NCBI GenBank assembly: GCA_035294085.1
Contig: DATGLP010000028.1
Span: forward strand, 1-55,156
Direction of reading: 5' to 3'
Length of the DNA: 55,156 nucleotides
DNA from: Acidimicrobiales bacterium
GTDB lineage: Bacteria; Actinomycetota; Acidimicrobiia; Acidimicrobiales; Bog-793
The notes under the pieces were generated by a model that was given only the letters and a program-made list of their open reading frames with translations, did no database searches and had not been told where the DNA came from. Positions 16,753-25,845 of this stretch are shown here, piece by piece; position 1 is the stretch's first letter; every line of letters starts with the position of its first letter. The position numbers and the translations under genes were made by a program.

Positions 16753-17931
16753 ATGCCGGACTCGGTCGTCCTCGCAGGGGCCCGGACCCCCATCGGGAAG
16801 CTGTCAGGCGCCCTCGGCGCGCGACGCGCCAGCGAGCTCGGGGCCGTTGCGATCGCCGAGGCCCTGCACCGAGCTGGCGTCGCCCCCGACGCCGTCGACT
16901 ACGTCGTGATGGGACAGGTCCTCCAGGCCGGGCAGGGTCAGAACCCCGCCCGCCAGGCCGCGATCGCGGCGGGCATCCCGATGAGCGTCCCGGCGGCGAC
17001 GCTCAACAAGGTCTGCCTGTCGGGGCTCAACGCCATCCAGCACGCCCGCCTCCTCATCGCCGCCGGCGAGGCCGACGTCGTCGTGGCCGGTGGGATGGAG
17101 TCGATGACGAACGCGCCCCACCTCCTGGCGGCCGGACGGCGCGGCCTGCGCTTCGGCTCGGGCGAGCTCGAGGACGCCATCATGGCCGACGGCCTCACCT
17201 GCGCCTTCGGGCACCAGTCGATGGGCGCAGCCACGGAGCAGGACGCCGCGGCCGCGGGCATCGGCCGGGAGCGCCAGGACGCCATCGCCCTCGCCTCCCA
17301 CGAGCGCGCCGCGGCGGCCCAGAAGGAGGGGCGCCTCGCCGAGGAGATCGTCCCCGTGCACCTCGAGGGGCGCGCCGGCACCGTCGAGGTCCGCGACGAC
17401 GAGGGGATCCGCCCCGACACGACGCTGGCCTCCCTCGCCGCCCTCAAGCCCGCCTTCGCGGCCGGCGGCTCCATCACCGCGGGGAACGCGAGCCAGATCT
17501 CCGACGGTGCGGCCGCCCTCGTCGTGGCGTCGACGGACGCCGCGGCGCGCCTGGGCGTGCAGCCGCTCGCCGAGCTCCTCGCCTACGGTCAGGTCGCCGG
17601 CCCCGACACCTCCCTGCTCACCCAGCCCTCCCGGGCGGTGCGCGCCGCGCTCGGGCGTGCCGGGATGACGCTCGCGCAGGTCGACCTGTTCGAGATCAAC
17701 GAGGCCTTCGCCGCCGTCTCGGCGGCCTCCATCGCCGACCTCGGCGTGCCCGACGACGTCGTCAACGTGAACGGGGGGGCGATCGCCCTCGGCCACCCGA
17801 TCGGCATGTCCGGCGCTCGGCTCGCCCTCACGCTCGCCTACGAGCTGCGCCGCCGGGGCGGCGGGGTCGGCGCGGCGGCGCTGTGCGGCGGGGGCGGCCA
17901 GGGCGACGCCCTCCTGCTGCGGGTGGCCTGA
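16753..17931 (+). CDS. Acetyl-CoA acetyltransferase (thiolase)
   Basis: Condenses two acetyl-CoA to acetoacetyl-CoA or cleaves 3-ketoacyl-CoA. It has 392 residues, standard for the family. The nucleophile Cys88 sits in NKVCLSGLNAI, GGMESMTNAPHLL follows, NEAFAAVS and GGAIALGHPIGMSGAR carry the catalytic His residues, and CGGGGQGDALL carries the second Cys. A good Shine-Dalgarno (GGAGGAGGGA) precedes the ATG. It converges on pyruvate carboxylase with three bases between the stops. Short-chain biosynthetic thiolase is more likely than a beta-oxidation enzyme, but no partner genes adjoin it. Confidence 0.95.
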   Translation: MPDSVVLAGARTPIGKLSGALGARRASELGAVAIAEALHRAGVAPDAVDYVVMGQVLQAGQGQNPARQAAIAAGIPMSVPAATLNKVCLSGLNAIQHARLLIAAGEADVVVAGGMESMTNAPHLLAAGRRGLRFGSGELEDAIMADGLTCAFGHQSMGAATEQDAAAAGIGRERQDAIALASHERAAAAQKEGRLAEEIVPVHLEGRAGTVEVRDDEGIRPDTTLASLAALKPAFAAGGSITAGNASQISDGAAALVVASTDAAARLGVQPLAELLAYGQVAGPDTSLLTQPSRAVRAALGRAGMTLAQVDLFEINEAFAAVSAASIADLGVPDDVVNVNGGAIALGHPIGMSGARLALTLAYELRRRGGGVGAAALCGGGGQGDALLLRVA

Positions 17932-17934
17932 GCC

Positions 17935-20900
17935 TCAGGGTCCGAGCACGACGAGGAGGTCGCCCGCCTCGACGCGCGCCGAGGCGGGGACGACGACGCG
18001 CTGCACGACGCCGCCGACCGGCGTCGTCACCCGCGCGTCCATCTTCATCGCCTCGATCGTGGCGATGACCTGACCGGCCTGGACGCGCTCGCCCGGGCGA
18101 ACGGCGACGGACACGACGCCGCTGAAGGGCGCGCCGACCTGGTTCGGGTCGTCGGGCGCCGCCTTCTCGCCGGAGGGCTTGCGCGCCTCGACGGCGAGGT
18201 CGCGCACGACGACCGAGCGGGGACGGCCGTTCATCCTGCAGTAGACGGTGCGGAAGCCCCGCTCGTCGGGCTCGGTCATCGCGTCGACGGCGAGGTAGAG
18301 CGCCACGCCCGGCTCGAGCTCGACCTCGATCTCCTCGCCGAGGCGCGGACCGTAGAAGAAGGCGGCGGTGGGCAGCACGCCGAGGTGGCCGTAGCGCTCG
18401 AGCGCCTCGGCGTAGTCGCGTGCCGGACCGGGGAAGAGCAGCTCGGACAGGACGCGCCGGCGCTCGGGTCCGTGGAGCGCCTGCTTGTCGGCCTCGGAGA
18501 GCTCCTGGGTCCGGGCGAGGGGCGGGCGCCCGGCGAGCGCCTTGGTCCGGAACGGCTCGGGCCAGCCGCCCGCCGGCGTGCCGAGCTCCCCGTGGAGGAA
18601 GGCGATGACGCTGTCGGGGATGTCGAAGCGGGCCGGGTCCTCGGCGAAGGCCGCCGCGTCCGCGTCCTGGGCAGCCAGGTGCAGCGCCAGGTCGCCGACC
18701 ACCTTGCTCGTCGGGGTGACCTTGACGATGTCGCCGAGGATGTCGTTCGCCTTGGCGTAGAGGTCCTCGACCACCTCGAAGCGATCGCCGAGGCCGAGGG
18801 CGATGGCCTGCTGGCGGAGGTTGGAGAGCTGGCCCCCGGGGATCTCGTGGCGGTAGACGCGCCCGGTCGGGGCGGGCAGTCCCGACTCGAAGGGGCGGTA
18901 GAGGAGGCGGACGGCCTCCCAGTAGGGCTCGAGGTCCAAGAGCGCGTCGAGCGAGATGCCGCTCGCCCGCTCGGTGTGGTCGGTCGCCGCGACGATCGCG
19001 GCGAGCGAGGGCTGGCTCGTCATCCCCGACAGGGGGGCGATCGCTCCGTCGATCGCGTCCACGCCCGCCTCGACGGCCGCGAGGTAGGTGGCGAGCTGGC
19101 CGCCGGCCGTGTCGTGCGTGTGCAGGTGCACCGGCTGGTCGAAGCGCTCGCGAAGGGCGCGGATCAAGATCGCGGCGGCCGGGGCCCGCAGGAGGCCAGC
19201 CATGTCCTTCACGCACAGCACGTGCACGCCGCAGCCGACGAGGCGCTCGGCGAGGCGCAGGTAGTAGTCGAGGGTGTAGAGCCGCTCGGCGGGGTCCGCG
19301 AGGTCGCCCGTGTAGCACAGCGTCCCCTCGGCGATCTTGCCCGCCTCGAGCACGGCGTCGACGGCGGGCCGGATCTGGTCGACGTCGTTCAGGGCGTCGA
19401 AGACGCGGAAGATGTCGACGCCGGTGGCCGCCGCCTCGGCGACGAAGGCGTGGCCGACCTCGTCGGGGTAGGGGGTGTAGCCGACCGTGTTGCGGCCCCG
19501 GATCAGCATCTGCAGGCAGAGGTTGGGCACCGCCTCCCGCAGCGCCGCGAGCCGCTCGAAGGGGTCCTCCTTCAGGAAGCGCAGCGCCACGTCGTAGGTG
19601 GCGCCGCCCCAGCACTCGAGGCTGAGCAGCCCGGGGAGGAGGCGTGCCACGTAGGGGGCCGCCACGAGCATGTCGTAGGTCCGAAGGCGCGTCGCGAGGA
19701 GCGACTGGTGGGCGTCGCGAAACGTCGTGTCGGTGAGCGCGATCGCCCGCTGGTGGCGGAGGCGCCGGGCGAAGCCGTCCGGGCCGAGCTCGTCGAGGAG
19801 CTGGCGGCTCCCCGCCGGCGCCGGCGCGTCGAGGTCGAGGGGCGGGAGCTTCGAGCGCGCGGCCGGGACCGCGGGGGGCTCGCCGTGCGGCCGGTTCACG
19901 ACCGCCTCGGCGAGGTAGGTGAGCAGGCGCGTCCCGCGGTCCGCGCTCTGGCGGGAGTGGAGCAGCTCGGGCTTGCGGGCGATGAACTCCGTCGACAGCC
20001 GTCCGGCGCGGAAGTCCTCGTCGTCGAGGATCGCCTGGAGGAAGGGGATGTTCGTCGCGATGCCGCGGATGCGGAACTCCGCGACCGCGCGCCGGGCGCG
20101 GTCCACCGCCTCGTCGAAGGTCCGGCCGCGGCAGGTGAGCTTGGCGAGCAGGGAGTCGAAGTAGGGGAGCACCTCGGTCCCGGCGGCGGTGCCCTCGTCG
20201 AGGCGGATCCCGGTCCCGCCGGGGGTGCGGTAGGTGGTGATGATCCCGGTGTCCGGGCGGAAGTCGTGCGCCGGGTCCTCGGCGGTGATGCGGCACTGGA
20301 GGGCGGCGCCCTGCAGGCGGATCGAGTCGCGGCTGATGCCGAGGTCGGCGAGGGTCTCCCCCGACGCGATGCGCAGCTGGGCCTGGACGAGGTCGACGGC
20401 GGTGACCTCCTCGGTCACGGTGTGCTCGACCTGGATGCGCGGGTTCATCTCGATGAAGACGTGGCGGCCGCGCGGGTCCACGAGGAACTCGACGGTCCCG
20501 GCGCCCGTGTAGCCGATCGAGGTGGCGAAGGCGACGGCGTGCTCGCACATCCGCTCGCGAAGCGCCGGGTCGAGGTTCGGGGCGGGGGCGATCTCCACCA
20601 CCTTCTGGTGACGGCGCTGGATGGAGCAGTCGCGCTCGAAGAGGTGGACGACGTTGCCCACCTGATCGGCGAGGACCTGCACCTCGACGTGGCGCGGGCT
20701 GTCGACGGCCTCCTCGAGGAAGACCGTGTCGTCGCCGAAGGCGGACGCCGCCTCGCGCATCGCCGCCGCGATCGCGTCGGGGAGCTCCGCCGGCTGCGCC
20801 ACGCGCCGCAGCCCGCGACCGCCGCCGCCGGCCGCGGCCTTGACGAAGAGGGGGAAGCCGAGCTCCTCGCCTGCGGCGACGAGCGCGGCGACGTCGCGCT

Positions 20901-21312
20901 GGGGAGGGACCGAGCCGAGCACCGGCAGCCCGGCCGCCCGGGCCGCCTCGAGGGCAGCGACCTTGTTCCCAGCGAGCCGCAGCACCTCGGCGCTCGGCCC
21001 GACGAAGACGATCCCCGCCGCGGCGCACGCCTCGGCCAGGTGGGGGTTCTCCGAGAGGAAGCCGTAGCCCGGGTAGATGGCGTCGGCCCCGACGCGCCGG
21101 GCGAGGCCGACGATCTCCTCGACGTCGAGGTAGGCGCGCACCGGATGGCCCGGCGTGCCGATCATGTAGCTCTCGTCGGCCTTCTGGCGGTGCAGGGAGT
21201 GGCGGTCCTCGTAGGGGTAGATGGCCACCGAGCGGATCCCGAGCTCGTTGGCAGCACGGAAGGCGCGAATCGCGATCTCGCCACGGTTGGCAACGAGCAG
21301 CTTCGTGATCAA
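17935..21312 (-). CDS. pyc: Pyruvate carboxylase
   Basis: Biotin enzyme that carboxylates pyruvate to oxaloacetate to refill the TCA cycle. The 1125 residues hold every module on one chain: biotin carboxylase with ATP-grasp (about 1-455; KAAAGGGGRGLR, QRRHQKVVEIAP, EMNPRIQVEHTVTEE), carboxyltransferase (about 530-800; DTTFRDAHQSLLATR, the metal-ligand motif HLHTHDTAG), the PYC-specific tetramerisation segment, and a C-terminal biotinyl domain with EAMKMDARV (modified Lys near 1090). The TTG start was chosen because GGAGG lies just upstream and it aligns with the usual first residues before LLVANRGEIAIRAF; a longer in-frame ORF extends to 21357. Confidence 0.97.
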   Translation of the reverse strand: MITKLLVANRGEIAIRAFRAANELGIRSVAIYPYEDRHSLHRQKADESYMIGTPGHPVRAYLDVEEIVGLARRVGADAIYPGYGFLSENPHLAEACAAAGIVFVGPSAEVLRLAGNKVAALEAARAAGLPVLGSVPPQRDVAALVAAGEELGFPLFVKAAAGGGGRGLRRVAQPAELPDAIAAAMREAASAFGDDTVFLEEAVDSPRHVEVQVLADQVGNVVHLFERDCSIQRRHQKVVEIAPAPNLDPALRERMCEHAVAFATSIGYTGAGTVEFLVDPRGRHVFIEMNPRIQVEHTVTEEVTAVDLVQAQLRIASGETLADLGISRDSIRLQGAALQCRITAEDPAHDFRPDTGIITTYRTPGGTGIRLDEGTAAGTEVLPYFDSLLAKLTCRGRTFDEAVDRARRAVAEFRIRGIATNIPFLQAILDDEDFRAGRLSTEFIARKPELLHSRQSADRGTRLLTYLAEAVVNRPHGEPPAVPAARSKLPPLDLDAPAPAGSRQLLDELGPDGFARRLRHQRAIALTDTTFRDAHQSLLATRLRTYDMLVAAPYVARLLPGLLSLECWGGATYDVALRFLKEDPFERLAALREAVPNLCLQMLIRGRNTVGYTPYPDEVGHAFVAEAAATGVDIFRVFDALNDVDQIRPAVDAVLEAGKIAEGTLCYTGDLADPAERLYTLDYYLRLAERLVGCGVHVLCVKDMAGLLRAPAAAILIRALRERFDQPVHLHTHDTAGGQLATYLAAVEAGVDAIDGAIAPLSGMTSQPSLAAIVAATDHTERASGISLDALLDLEPYWEAVRLLYRPFESGLPAPTGRVYRHEIPGGQLSNLRQQAIALGLGDRFEVVEDLYAKANDILGDIVKVTPTSKVVGDLALHLAAQDADAAAFAEDPARFDIPDSVIAFLHGELGTPAGGWPEPFRTKALAGRPPLARTQELSEADKQALHGPERRRVLSELLFPGPARDYAEALERYGHLGVLPTAAFFYGPRLGEEIEVELEPGVALYLAVDAMTEPDERGFRTVYCRMNGRPRSVVVRDLAVEARKPSGEKAAPDDPNQVGAPFSGVVSVAVRPGERVQAGQVIATIEAMKMDARVTTPVGGVVQRVVVPASARVEAGDLLVVLGP

Positions 21313-21415
21313 GGCGCCTCCGCGCGCACGCCTGCCTCCTCGGGGGGAGGGCTCCACCTCGCTTCGACGAGCCTACGGTACTCGTCGGCGCCGCCGCCGA
21401 GGTCGACGACGAGCG

Positions 21416-22309
21416 TCAGCCGAGCGTGGCGGGCTCGGCGACGATGTCGATCGCGAGGGCGTAGGGGGGGTTCGACGAGCTCTTCGGGATCTCGAGGAGG
21501 ACCCGGCTGCCGACCCGGACGCCGGCGAGGACGTCGAGGGCGCTCGGCTGCGCGGGATCGCCGACCGGCGCATCCTCGGGGATGCCCGTCTTCCAGGTGG
21601 AGGTCGCCACCTTGCGGCTCGACAGGTTCACGGCCACGAACTGGAAGACGACGAGCCCGGGGACGATCTTGCGCCCGTGGCCCCGGTCGAGCACGGCGAC
21701 GGACACGGCCCTCGGCAGCGGGGCGTCGCGCGCGACCGAGACCGTGGGCACCTTGCCGGGCCGGCCCGTGACCGTCACGCCGTGGGCAGAGCGCGCGAGG
21801 AAGACCGCGCGCGGGTCGGCGCCCGCCCCCCGGCCGTAGGTGGCGAGCAGGTCGACGACGAACACGATCGTGTCGCTGCCGGTGATGCCCGCCTGCGGGT
21901 TGCCGGCCTTGCCGTAGCCGTCGGCGGGCGGCAGCACGAGGAGGAGACGGCTGCCGACGCGCCGCCCGACGAGCGCCCGGTCCCAGCCGGGGATGACCTG
22001 GCCGACGCCGATGGGGAACGCGGCCGCGAGCCGGCCGAAGGACGAGTCGAACACCTTGCCGCGCCAGATCTGCCCGACGTAGTTGGCGACGACCAGGTCG
22101 CCGCGCCGGACGAGCGCGCCGGTCCCGTCCCGCAGTACCCGCACCTCGAGCGAGGCGGGCGGTGCCGCCCTGGGGAAGCTGATCGTCGGCGCGTGCCCGA
22201 ATCCACCGTGCACGGACGGCAGCGCGGGCGGACGCGAGGCCGCGGCGACCGAGGCGGCGAGCGGGCCGGCGACGAGGGCGAGGACGAGGAGGAGGGCGAT
22301 GCGTCGCAC
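21416..22309 (-). CDS. Exported FKBP-type peptidyl-prolyl isomerase with two FKBP-like domains
   Basis: Protein of 297 residues. It begins with a signal peptide or N-terminal anchor (RRIALLLVLALVAGPLAASVAAA). A recognisable FKBP domain follows (about 50-150: GDLVVANYVGQIWRGKVFDSSF, PIGVGQVIPGWDRALVGRRVG, LVLPPADGYG). A second, diverged FKBP-like domain is at about 165-295 (VVFQFVAVNLSSRKVATSTW, LAGVRVGSRVLLEIP). It probably assists folding outside the membrane. No lipobox Cys is present. The GTG start follows GAAGG. The second copy lacks some aromatic residues of the active pocket and may be structural. Confidence 0.88.
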   Translation of the reverse strand: MRRIALLLVLALVAGPLAASVAAASRPPALPSVHGGFGHAPTISFPRAAPPASLEVRVLRDGTGALVRRGDLVVANYVGQIWRGKVFDSSFGRLAAAFPIGVGQVIPGWDRALVGRRVGSRLLLVLPPADGYGKAGNPQAGITGSDTIVFVVDLLATYGRGAGADPRAVFLARSAHGVTVTGRPGKVPTVSVARDAPLPRAVSVAVLDRGHGRKIVPGLVVFQFVAVNLSSRKVATSTWKTGIPEDAPVGDPAQPSALDVLAGVRVGSRVLLEIPKSSSNPPYALAIDIVAEPATLG

Positions 22310-22407
22310 GGCGGGACCTTCGGTCGGCGAGGAGGCGGTCGGCGGGAAGACAGCCAGCCTAGCCTCCACGCGGCTCGGCGCGGCCTCGGCGGCGGGCGGA
22401 CGGGCGC

Positions 22408-23532
22408 TCAGCCGTGCGCGCCGGGGTCGTCCCTCGGGCCGAAGGCGATCGGCAGCGTCGGCGCGTCCTCGCCGGCTACCGGCCGCTCGCGCACCTCGGC
22501 GCGAGGAACCGGCCGCGACGGCGGTGCCGGCCGCCGGCCGGGCAGCACCGTGATCGCCGCGGCCCAGGCGTCGGCCTCGTCGATCGCCCACAGCGACGTG
22601 CCGAGGCGACGCGTCCGGCCGGCGACGAGGCGGCCCATCGCGCCGAACCCGACGAGCGCGACGAGCAGGGAGGCCAGGACGCGGGCCGCGCCGGCCGCGT
22701 CGCTCGCCGCCACGTACAGCAGGTAGCCGGTCAGCGCGCCGAGCACGGCGAGCTCGGCCGCCGAGCGCAGCGCGACCTCGCGCACGACCGCAGCCGAGCG
22801 GCGTAGCGCGCCCCTCGCCGCCTCGGCGAGGTGCGCGCGTCCGGCGAGACGGCCGACGGGCTTCTCCCCCGCGAGGACCGAGCGCCAGACCTCGCCCTGC
22901 GCCCGCAGGGACTCGACGTCGTCGCCCACGATGTCGCCGCCCGCGACCGCCCCCGGGCCGGCCGCGAAGCGCTCCCGCCAGCGCGCCAGGGAGGCGGCGA
23001 CCGCAGCTGCCGCGCCAGGCGCGAGGAGCGGGTCCGCGTCCTGCAGCCAGCTCGTGGCGAGGACCGCCTGCCGGGGCCCGAACGCCGCCGCGAAGTCGCC
23101 CACAGACAGCGTGCCCCAGCACAGGTCGTGGAGGTAGCGCCCGAGGTTGAAGGCGCTCGCCAGCCTCGGCTCGTCGACGAGGAGGCGGGCGAGGAGGGCG
23201 AGGTACAGCTCGCGCACCGCGCCGACGAAGCCGCGCTGGTCCGCCCAGGCGCGGCGCAGGTCGTCGGTGGAGAGCTCGACGCGCAGCACCGGTGCGATCC
23301 TCGCCAGCTCGCCGTCGACCTGCTCGAGGGCGAGGGGCACCCGCTCCGCGGAGGCGAGGTCCTCCAGGCCGGGGAGGCCGGGACGAGGCGCCCCTCCCCG
23401 GTGCAGGAGCGGGCCGCACAGGTCGGCGAGCAGCCAGCCGAGCTGGAAGGCCGCCCCCCCGAGGGGCCGGGCGTGCGCCGCGTCGAGCCGGGCGCCGCCT
23501 GGCGGGGCCGTCTGGTCGGTCACTCGATCCAT
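22408..23532 (-). CDS. Hypothetical protein with two predicted C-terminal membrane helices
   Basis: I do not recognise this 374-residue protein. The first 240 residues are Ala/Leu/Arg-rich and helical in character, with LARWRERFAAGPG and QRGFVGAVRELYLALLARLL. Two hydrophobic helices follow at about 255-275 (ELAVLGALTGYLLYVAA) and 285-305 (VLASLLVALVGFGAMG), and the tail is Pro/Arg-rich. The ATG has the strong Shine-Dalgarno GGGAGG seven bases upstream. It lies 98 bases upstream of the FKBP gene in the same direction. No catalytic motif is visible. Confidence 0.75.
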   Translation of the reverse strand: MDRVTDQTAPPGGARLDAAHARPLGGAAFQLGWLLADLCGPLLHRGGAPRPGLPGLEDLASAERVPLALEQVDGELARIAPVLRVELSTDDLRRAWADQRGFVGAVRELYLALLARLLVDEPRLASAFNLGRYLHDLCWGTLSVGDFAAAFGPRQAVLATSWLQDADPLLAPGAAAAVAASLARWRERFAAGPGAVAGGDIVGDDVESLRAQGEVWRSVLAGEKPVGRLAGRAHLAEAARGALRRSAAVVREVALRSAAELAVLGALTGYLLYVAASDAAGAARVLASLLVALVGFGAMGRLVAGRTRRLGTSLWAIDEADAWAAAITVLPGRRPAPPSRPVPRAEVRERPVAGEDAPTLPIAFGPRDDPGAHG

Positions 23533-23693
23533 GCCGAACCTCCCTGCCACCGGCCACCGCCGCCCGCACCGGTCGGCGGGGCCGCGCCGAGCCAAGGATG
23601 TCACCGGCTCGGCCCGCGCCGCCAGGGGCTGCGCCGGCCGAGCCTCGTACCGACCGGCCGGCCTGCGACGACGCGACCTGCCCGGCGCGAGCG

Positions 23694-23927
23694 CTAGCGG
23701 AGCTCCTCGTCGTCGTAGGGCTCCGGGCGCGCCTGCTCGAGCGCGTCCGCCTCGGGCACCTCGGCGGCGATCGCGGGCGGCCACGGCGGCGCAGCCTCCT
23801 CGGCGACCGGCTCGAGCTGCTCGAGCGCGTCGGCCTCGGGCACCTCCGGCTCGACGTCGAGCCCGGGAACGCCGGCGACCGCCTCGTCGGCGCGCTCCTC
23901 CTCGCCCGGGGGCTCGAGCCCCGTCAC
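23694..23927 (-). CDS. Small acidic repeat protein, coupled to PEBP gene
   Basis: Unrecognised protein of 77 residues, very acidic (about 20 Asp/Glu). It contains two copies of EVPEADALEQ, around residues 28-37 and 55-64, separated by an Ala/Pro-rich stretch, and ends in PYDDEELR. There is no membrane segment and no Cys. The GTG start overlaps the TGA of the PEBP gene as GTGA, the same coupling seen at other real gene pairs here, and this is the main reason to believe it. It is probably intrinsically disordered. Confidence 0.6.
   Translation of the reverse strand: MTGLEPPGEEERADEAVAGVPGLDVEPEVPEADALEQLEPVAEEAAPPWPPAIAAEVPEADALEQARPEPYDDEELR
23733..23846 (-). repeat. Two 30-bp direct repeats encoding EVPEADALEQ
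   Basis: Bases 23733-23762 and 23817-23846 match at 29 of 30 positions and are 84 bases apart start to start, a multiple of three, so they encode the same ten-residue peptide in frame. Confidence 0.85.
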
Positions 23928-24394
23928 CGGCCGAAGGTCCCCGTAAGCGTCCCGCTGGCGAGCACGTGCTCACGCACGAGGAAGCGCAGCAGCGCGTAGG
24001 TCGTCCGCTCCCCGGCCTCGAGCGCGTCGACGTCGAGGGCGTAGACGGTGAAGACGTAGCGGTGCGGGGGCCCGGGCGGCGGCGCCGGGCCGTCGTAGCC
24101 GCGCTCGCCGAAGTCGTTGAGGCCGTCGATCCCGGGCTCGGCGCCGACCGCCTCGGGCAGCTCGAGCACCGAGGCAGGGAGGTTGAAGCGGACCCAGTGG
24201 CTGAAGCCCACGCCCGTCGGCGCGTCCGGGTCGTGGCAGGTGAGCGCGTAGCTCCTCGTCCCCGCCGGTCCGGGGCTCCAGGCGAGCTGTGGGCTGCGGT
24301 TCTCCCCGCCAGCGCTCGTGTGGACCGCCGACATCGGCAGCACGCCGCCGTCGGCGAACTGCCGGCTCGTCACGCTGAGCGTCTGCTCGGCCAT
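23924..24394 (-). CDS. YbhB/YbcL family phosphatidylethanolamine-binding-like protein
   Basis: PEBP/Raf-kinase-inhibitor-like protein of 156 residues, probably cytoplasmic. The ligand-pocket motifs are YALTCHDPDAPTG near 55 and FSHWVRFNLPA near 70, followed by GLNDFGERGYDGPAPPPGPPHRY near 110 (split here by the usual GY.GP.PP.G pattern) and FTVYALD. The ATG at 24394 was chosen over an upstream ORF start because GGGGAGGG lies four bases before it. The biological role of bacterial members is poorly known. It shares a GTGA junction with the small acidic repeat gene downstream. Confidence 0.9.
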   Translation of the reverse strand: MAEQTLSVTSRQFADGGVLPMSAVHTSAGGENRSPQLAWSPGPAGTRSYALTCHDPDAPTGVGFSHWVRFNLPASVLELPEAVGAEPGIDGLNDFGERGYDGPAPPPGPPHRYVFTVYALDVDALEAGERTTYALLRFLVREHVLASGTLTGTFGR

Positions 24395-24446
24395 CACACC
24401 CTCCCCTCGTCCCAGCGGCGGCACCGCCTGGCCGGCGGGCGCGCGC

Positions 24447-25340
24447 TCAACCTAGCGCCCCGGGCGGCACGCCACCGGCGCCGCTGCCGTCGCTGTCGGG
24501 CGGCGACGAGCCGGCCTCGCCGGCCGCCCCGGCCGGGGCGCCCGCCACCCCGACCGTGTAGGCGGTCATCGAGAGGGATCCCATCGTGCAGCCTTCGACG
24601 AGGACCTCGGCGCGCTCGCCACGGGCCGCGGCGATCCCCGCGACGTACAGGAGCGGGAGGAAGTGGTCGGGGGTCGGCGCAGCGAGGTGGAAGTCGGCGT
24701 GCGCCGACAGGCCGGGCGCCTCGCTCGGGCGCTGGGTCATCACGGCCCTCGCCGCCTCGTCGAAGCGCAGCGCCCAGTCGAACGCCGCCTCCGGACGCCG
24801 CCAGGCGAGCGCGCGGAGGTTGTGCACGACGTTGCCGCTCGCGAGCACGAGCACGCCGCGCTCGCCGAGCGCCGCGAGGCGGGACCCGAGCTCGAGGTGG
24901 TACTCGGGGGGCTCGAGGGCGTTCACGGAGAGCTCGAGGACGGGCACGTCCGCCTTCGGGAAGAGGTGGCACAGCACCACCCAGGCGCCGTGGTCGAGCC
25001 CCCAGCCGTCGCGCGCCAGCCCGACGCGCGCGGGGCGGGCGAGCGCAACGACCTCCTCCGCGACCTCGGGCGCGCCCGGCGCCGGGTACTCGAACGCGAA
25101 GAGCTCGGGGGGGAAGCCGTAGAAGTCGTGGATCGTGCGCGGCCGGGGCATGGCCGTCACCGCTGTGGCGTCGACGTACCAGTGCGCCGAGACGACGAGC
25201 ACGGCGCGCGGGGGCGCCTCCAGCGACGCCCCGAGCGCGCGCCACGCGGCCGTGTAGCGGTTCTCCTCGATCGCGTTCATCGGGCTGCCGTGCCCGAGGA
25301 AGGCAGCCGGCTGCCGCCGCGGCCTGGTCACCTCGTCCAC
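24447..25340 (-). CDS. 4,5-DOPA extradiol dioxygenase-like protein (LigB/YgiD family)
   Basis: Non-haem metal dioxygenase-fold protein of 297 residues. Likely metal ligands lie in FLGHGSPMNA near 18, VVSAHWYVD near 50, DHGAWVVLCHLFP near 115 and SAHADFHLAAPTPDHFLPLL near 215. The bulk matches the YgiD/DODA family, which is usually about 260 residues; the last 35 are an unusual Gly/Ala/Ser/Pro-rich tail. The GTG start has GGGGGAGG four bases upstream. The true substrate is uncertain because many family members are only presumed catechol dioxygenases. Confidence 0.9.
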   Translation of the reverse strand: MDEVTRPRRQPAAFLGHGSPMNAIEENRYTAAWRALGASLEAPPRAVLVVSAHWYVDATAVTAMPRPRTIHDFYGFPPELFAFEYPAPGAPEVAEEVVALARPARVGLARDGWGLDHGAWVVLCHLFPKADVPVLELSVNALEPPEYHLELGSRLAALGERGVLVLASGNVVHNLRALAWRRPEAAFDWALRFDEAARAVMTQRPSEAPGLSAHADFHLAAPTPDHFLPLLYVAGIAAARGERAEVLVEGCTMGSLSMTAYTVGVAGAPAGAAGEAGSSPPDSDGSGAGGVPPGALG

Positions 25341-25414
25341 CAGTCCTCCCCCAACCCACCGGCGCCGCCCGCCGCGTCGAGCTCCACCGTACCGGGCCGG
25401 CGCCAGCCACCCGC

Positions 25415-25834
25415 TCAGTCGACGCGCGCCGACCAGCCGCTGAAGCGCCGGACGTCGACCGCCAGCACCGGGCCGGGCGGCGGCTGCTCGCGGTACTGGG
25501 GGTAGCGGGCGGCGAGGAGCGCGAGCGCGCCGGCGCCCTCCTCGGCGCCGGCGTCGACGAGGCGGGCGACGCCGTCCGCCCGCGCCCACCACAGGGCCGA
25601 CCAGTCCTCCTCGTAGTGGTCGACGAGGAGGGCGACCGCGGGGTTCTCCGCGACGTTGGCGAGGCGGCGCAGCGACGCGGACCGCTTCGGCTTGGCGTCG
25701 ACGGCGCTGTAGATGCAGTCGCCGGCCAGCGCGAAGACCACCGGGACGAGGTGCGGGCGCCCCGACGCGTCGGCGCTCGCCAGGCGGGCGACCCGCGCCG
25801 TCGCGAAGCGCCGCCGCGCCTCGGCCGGGCTCAC
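25415..25834 (-). CDS. PPOX-class F420/FMN-dependent oxidoreductase
   Basis: Split-barrel flavin/deazaflavin-binding protein of 139 residues, pyridoxamine 5'-phosphate oxidase-like. Features include ARVARLASADASGRPHLVPVVFAL at the N-terminus, YSAVDAKPKRSASLRRLANV (cofactor phosphate contacts near 50), NPAVALLVDHYEEDWSALWW and the terminal RRFSGWSA. This pattern matches the F420-type PPOX group of Actinobacteria. It starts 11 bases after the stop of an LLM-class F420 enzyme, so the two are probably co-transcribed. The weak ribosome binding site AGGCGG fits coupling to the upstream gene. Confidence 0.88.
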   Translation of the reverse strand: MSPAEARRRFATARVARLASADASGRPHLVPVVFALAGDCIYSAVDAKPKRSASLRRLANVAENPAVALLVDHYEEDWSALWWARADGVARLVDAGAEEGAGALALLAARYPQYREQPPPGPVLAVDVRRFSGWSARVD

Positions 25835-25845
25835 GGCGCCGCCGC

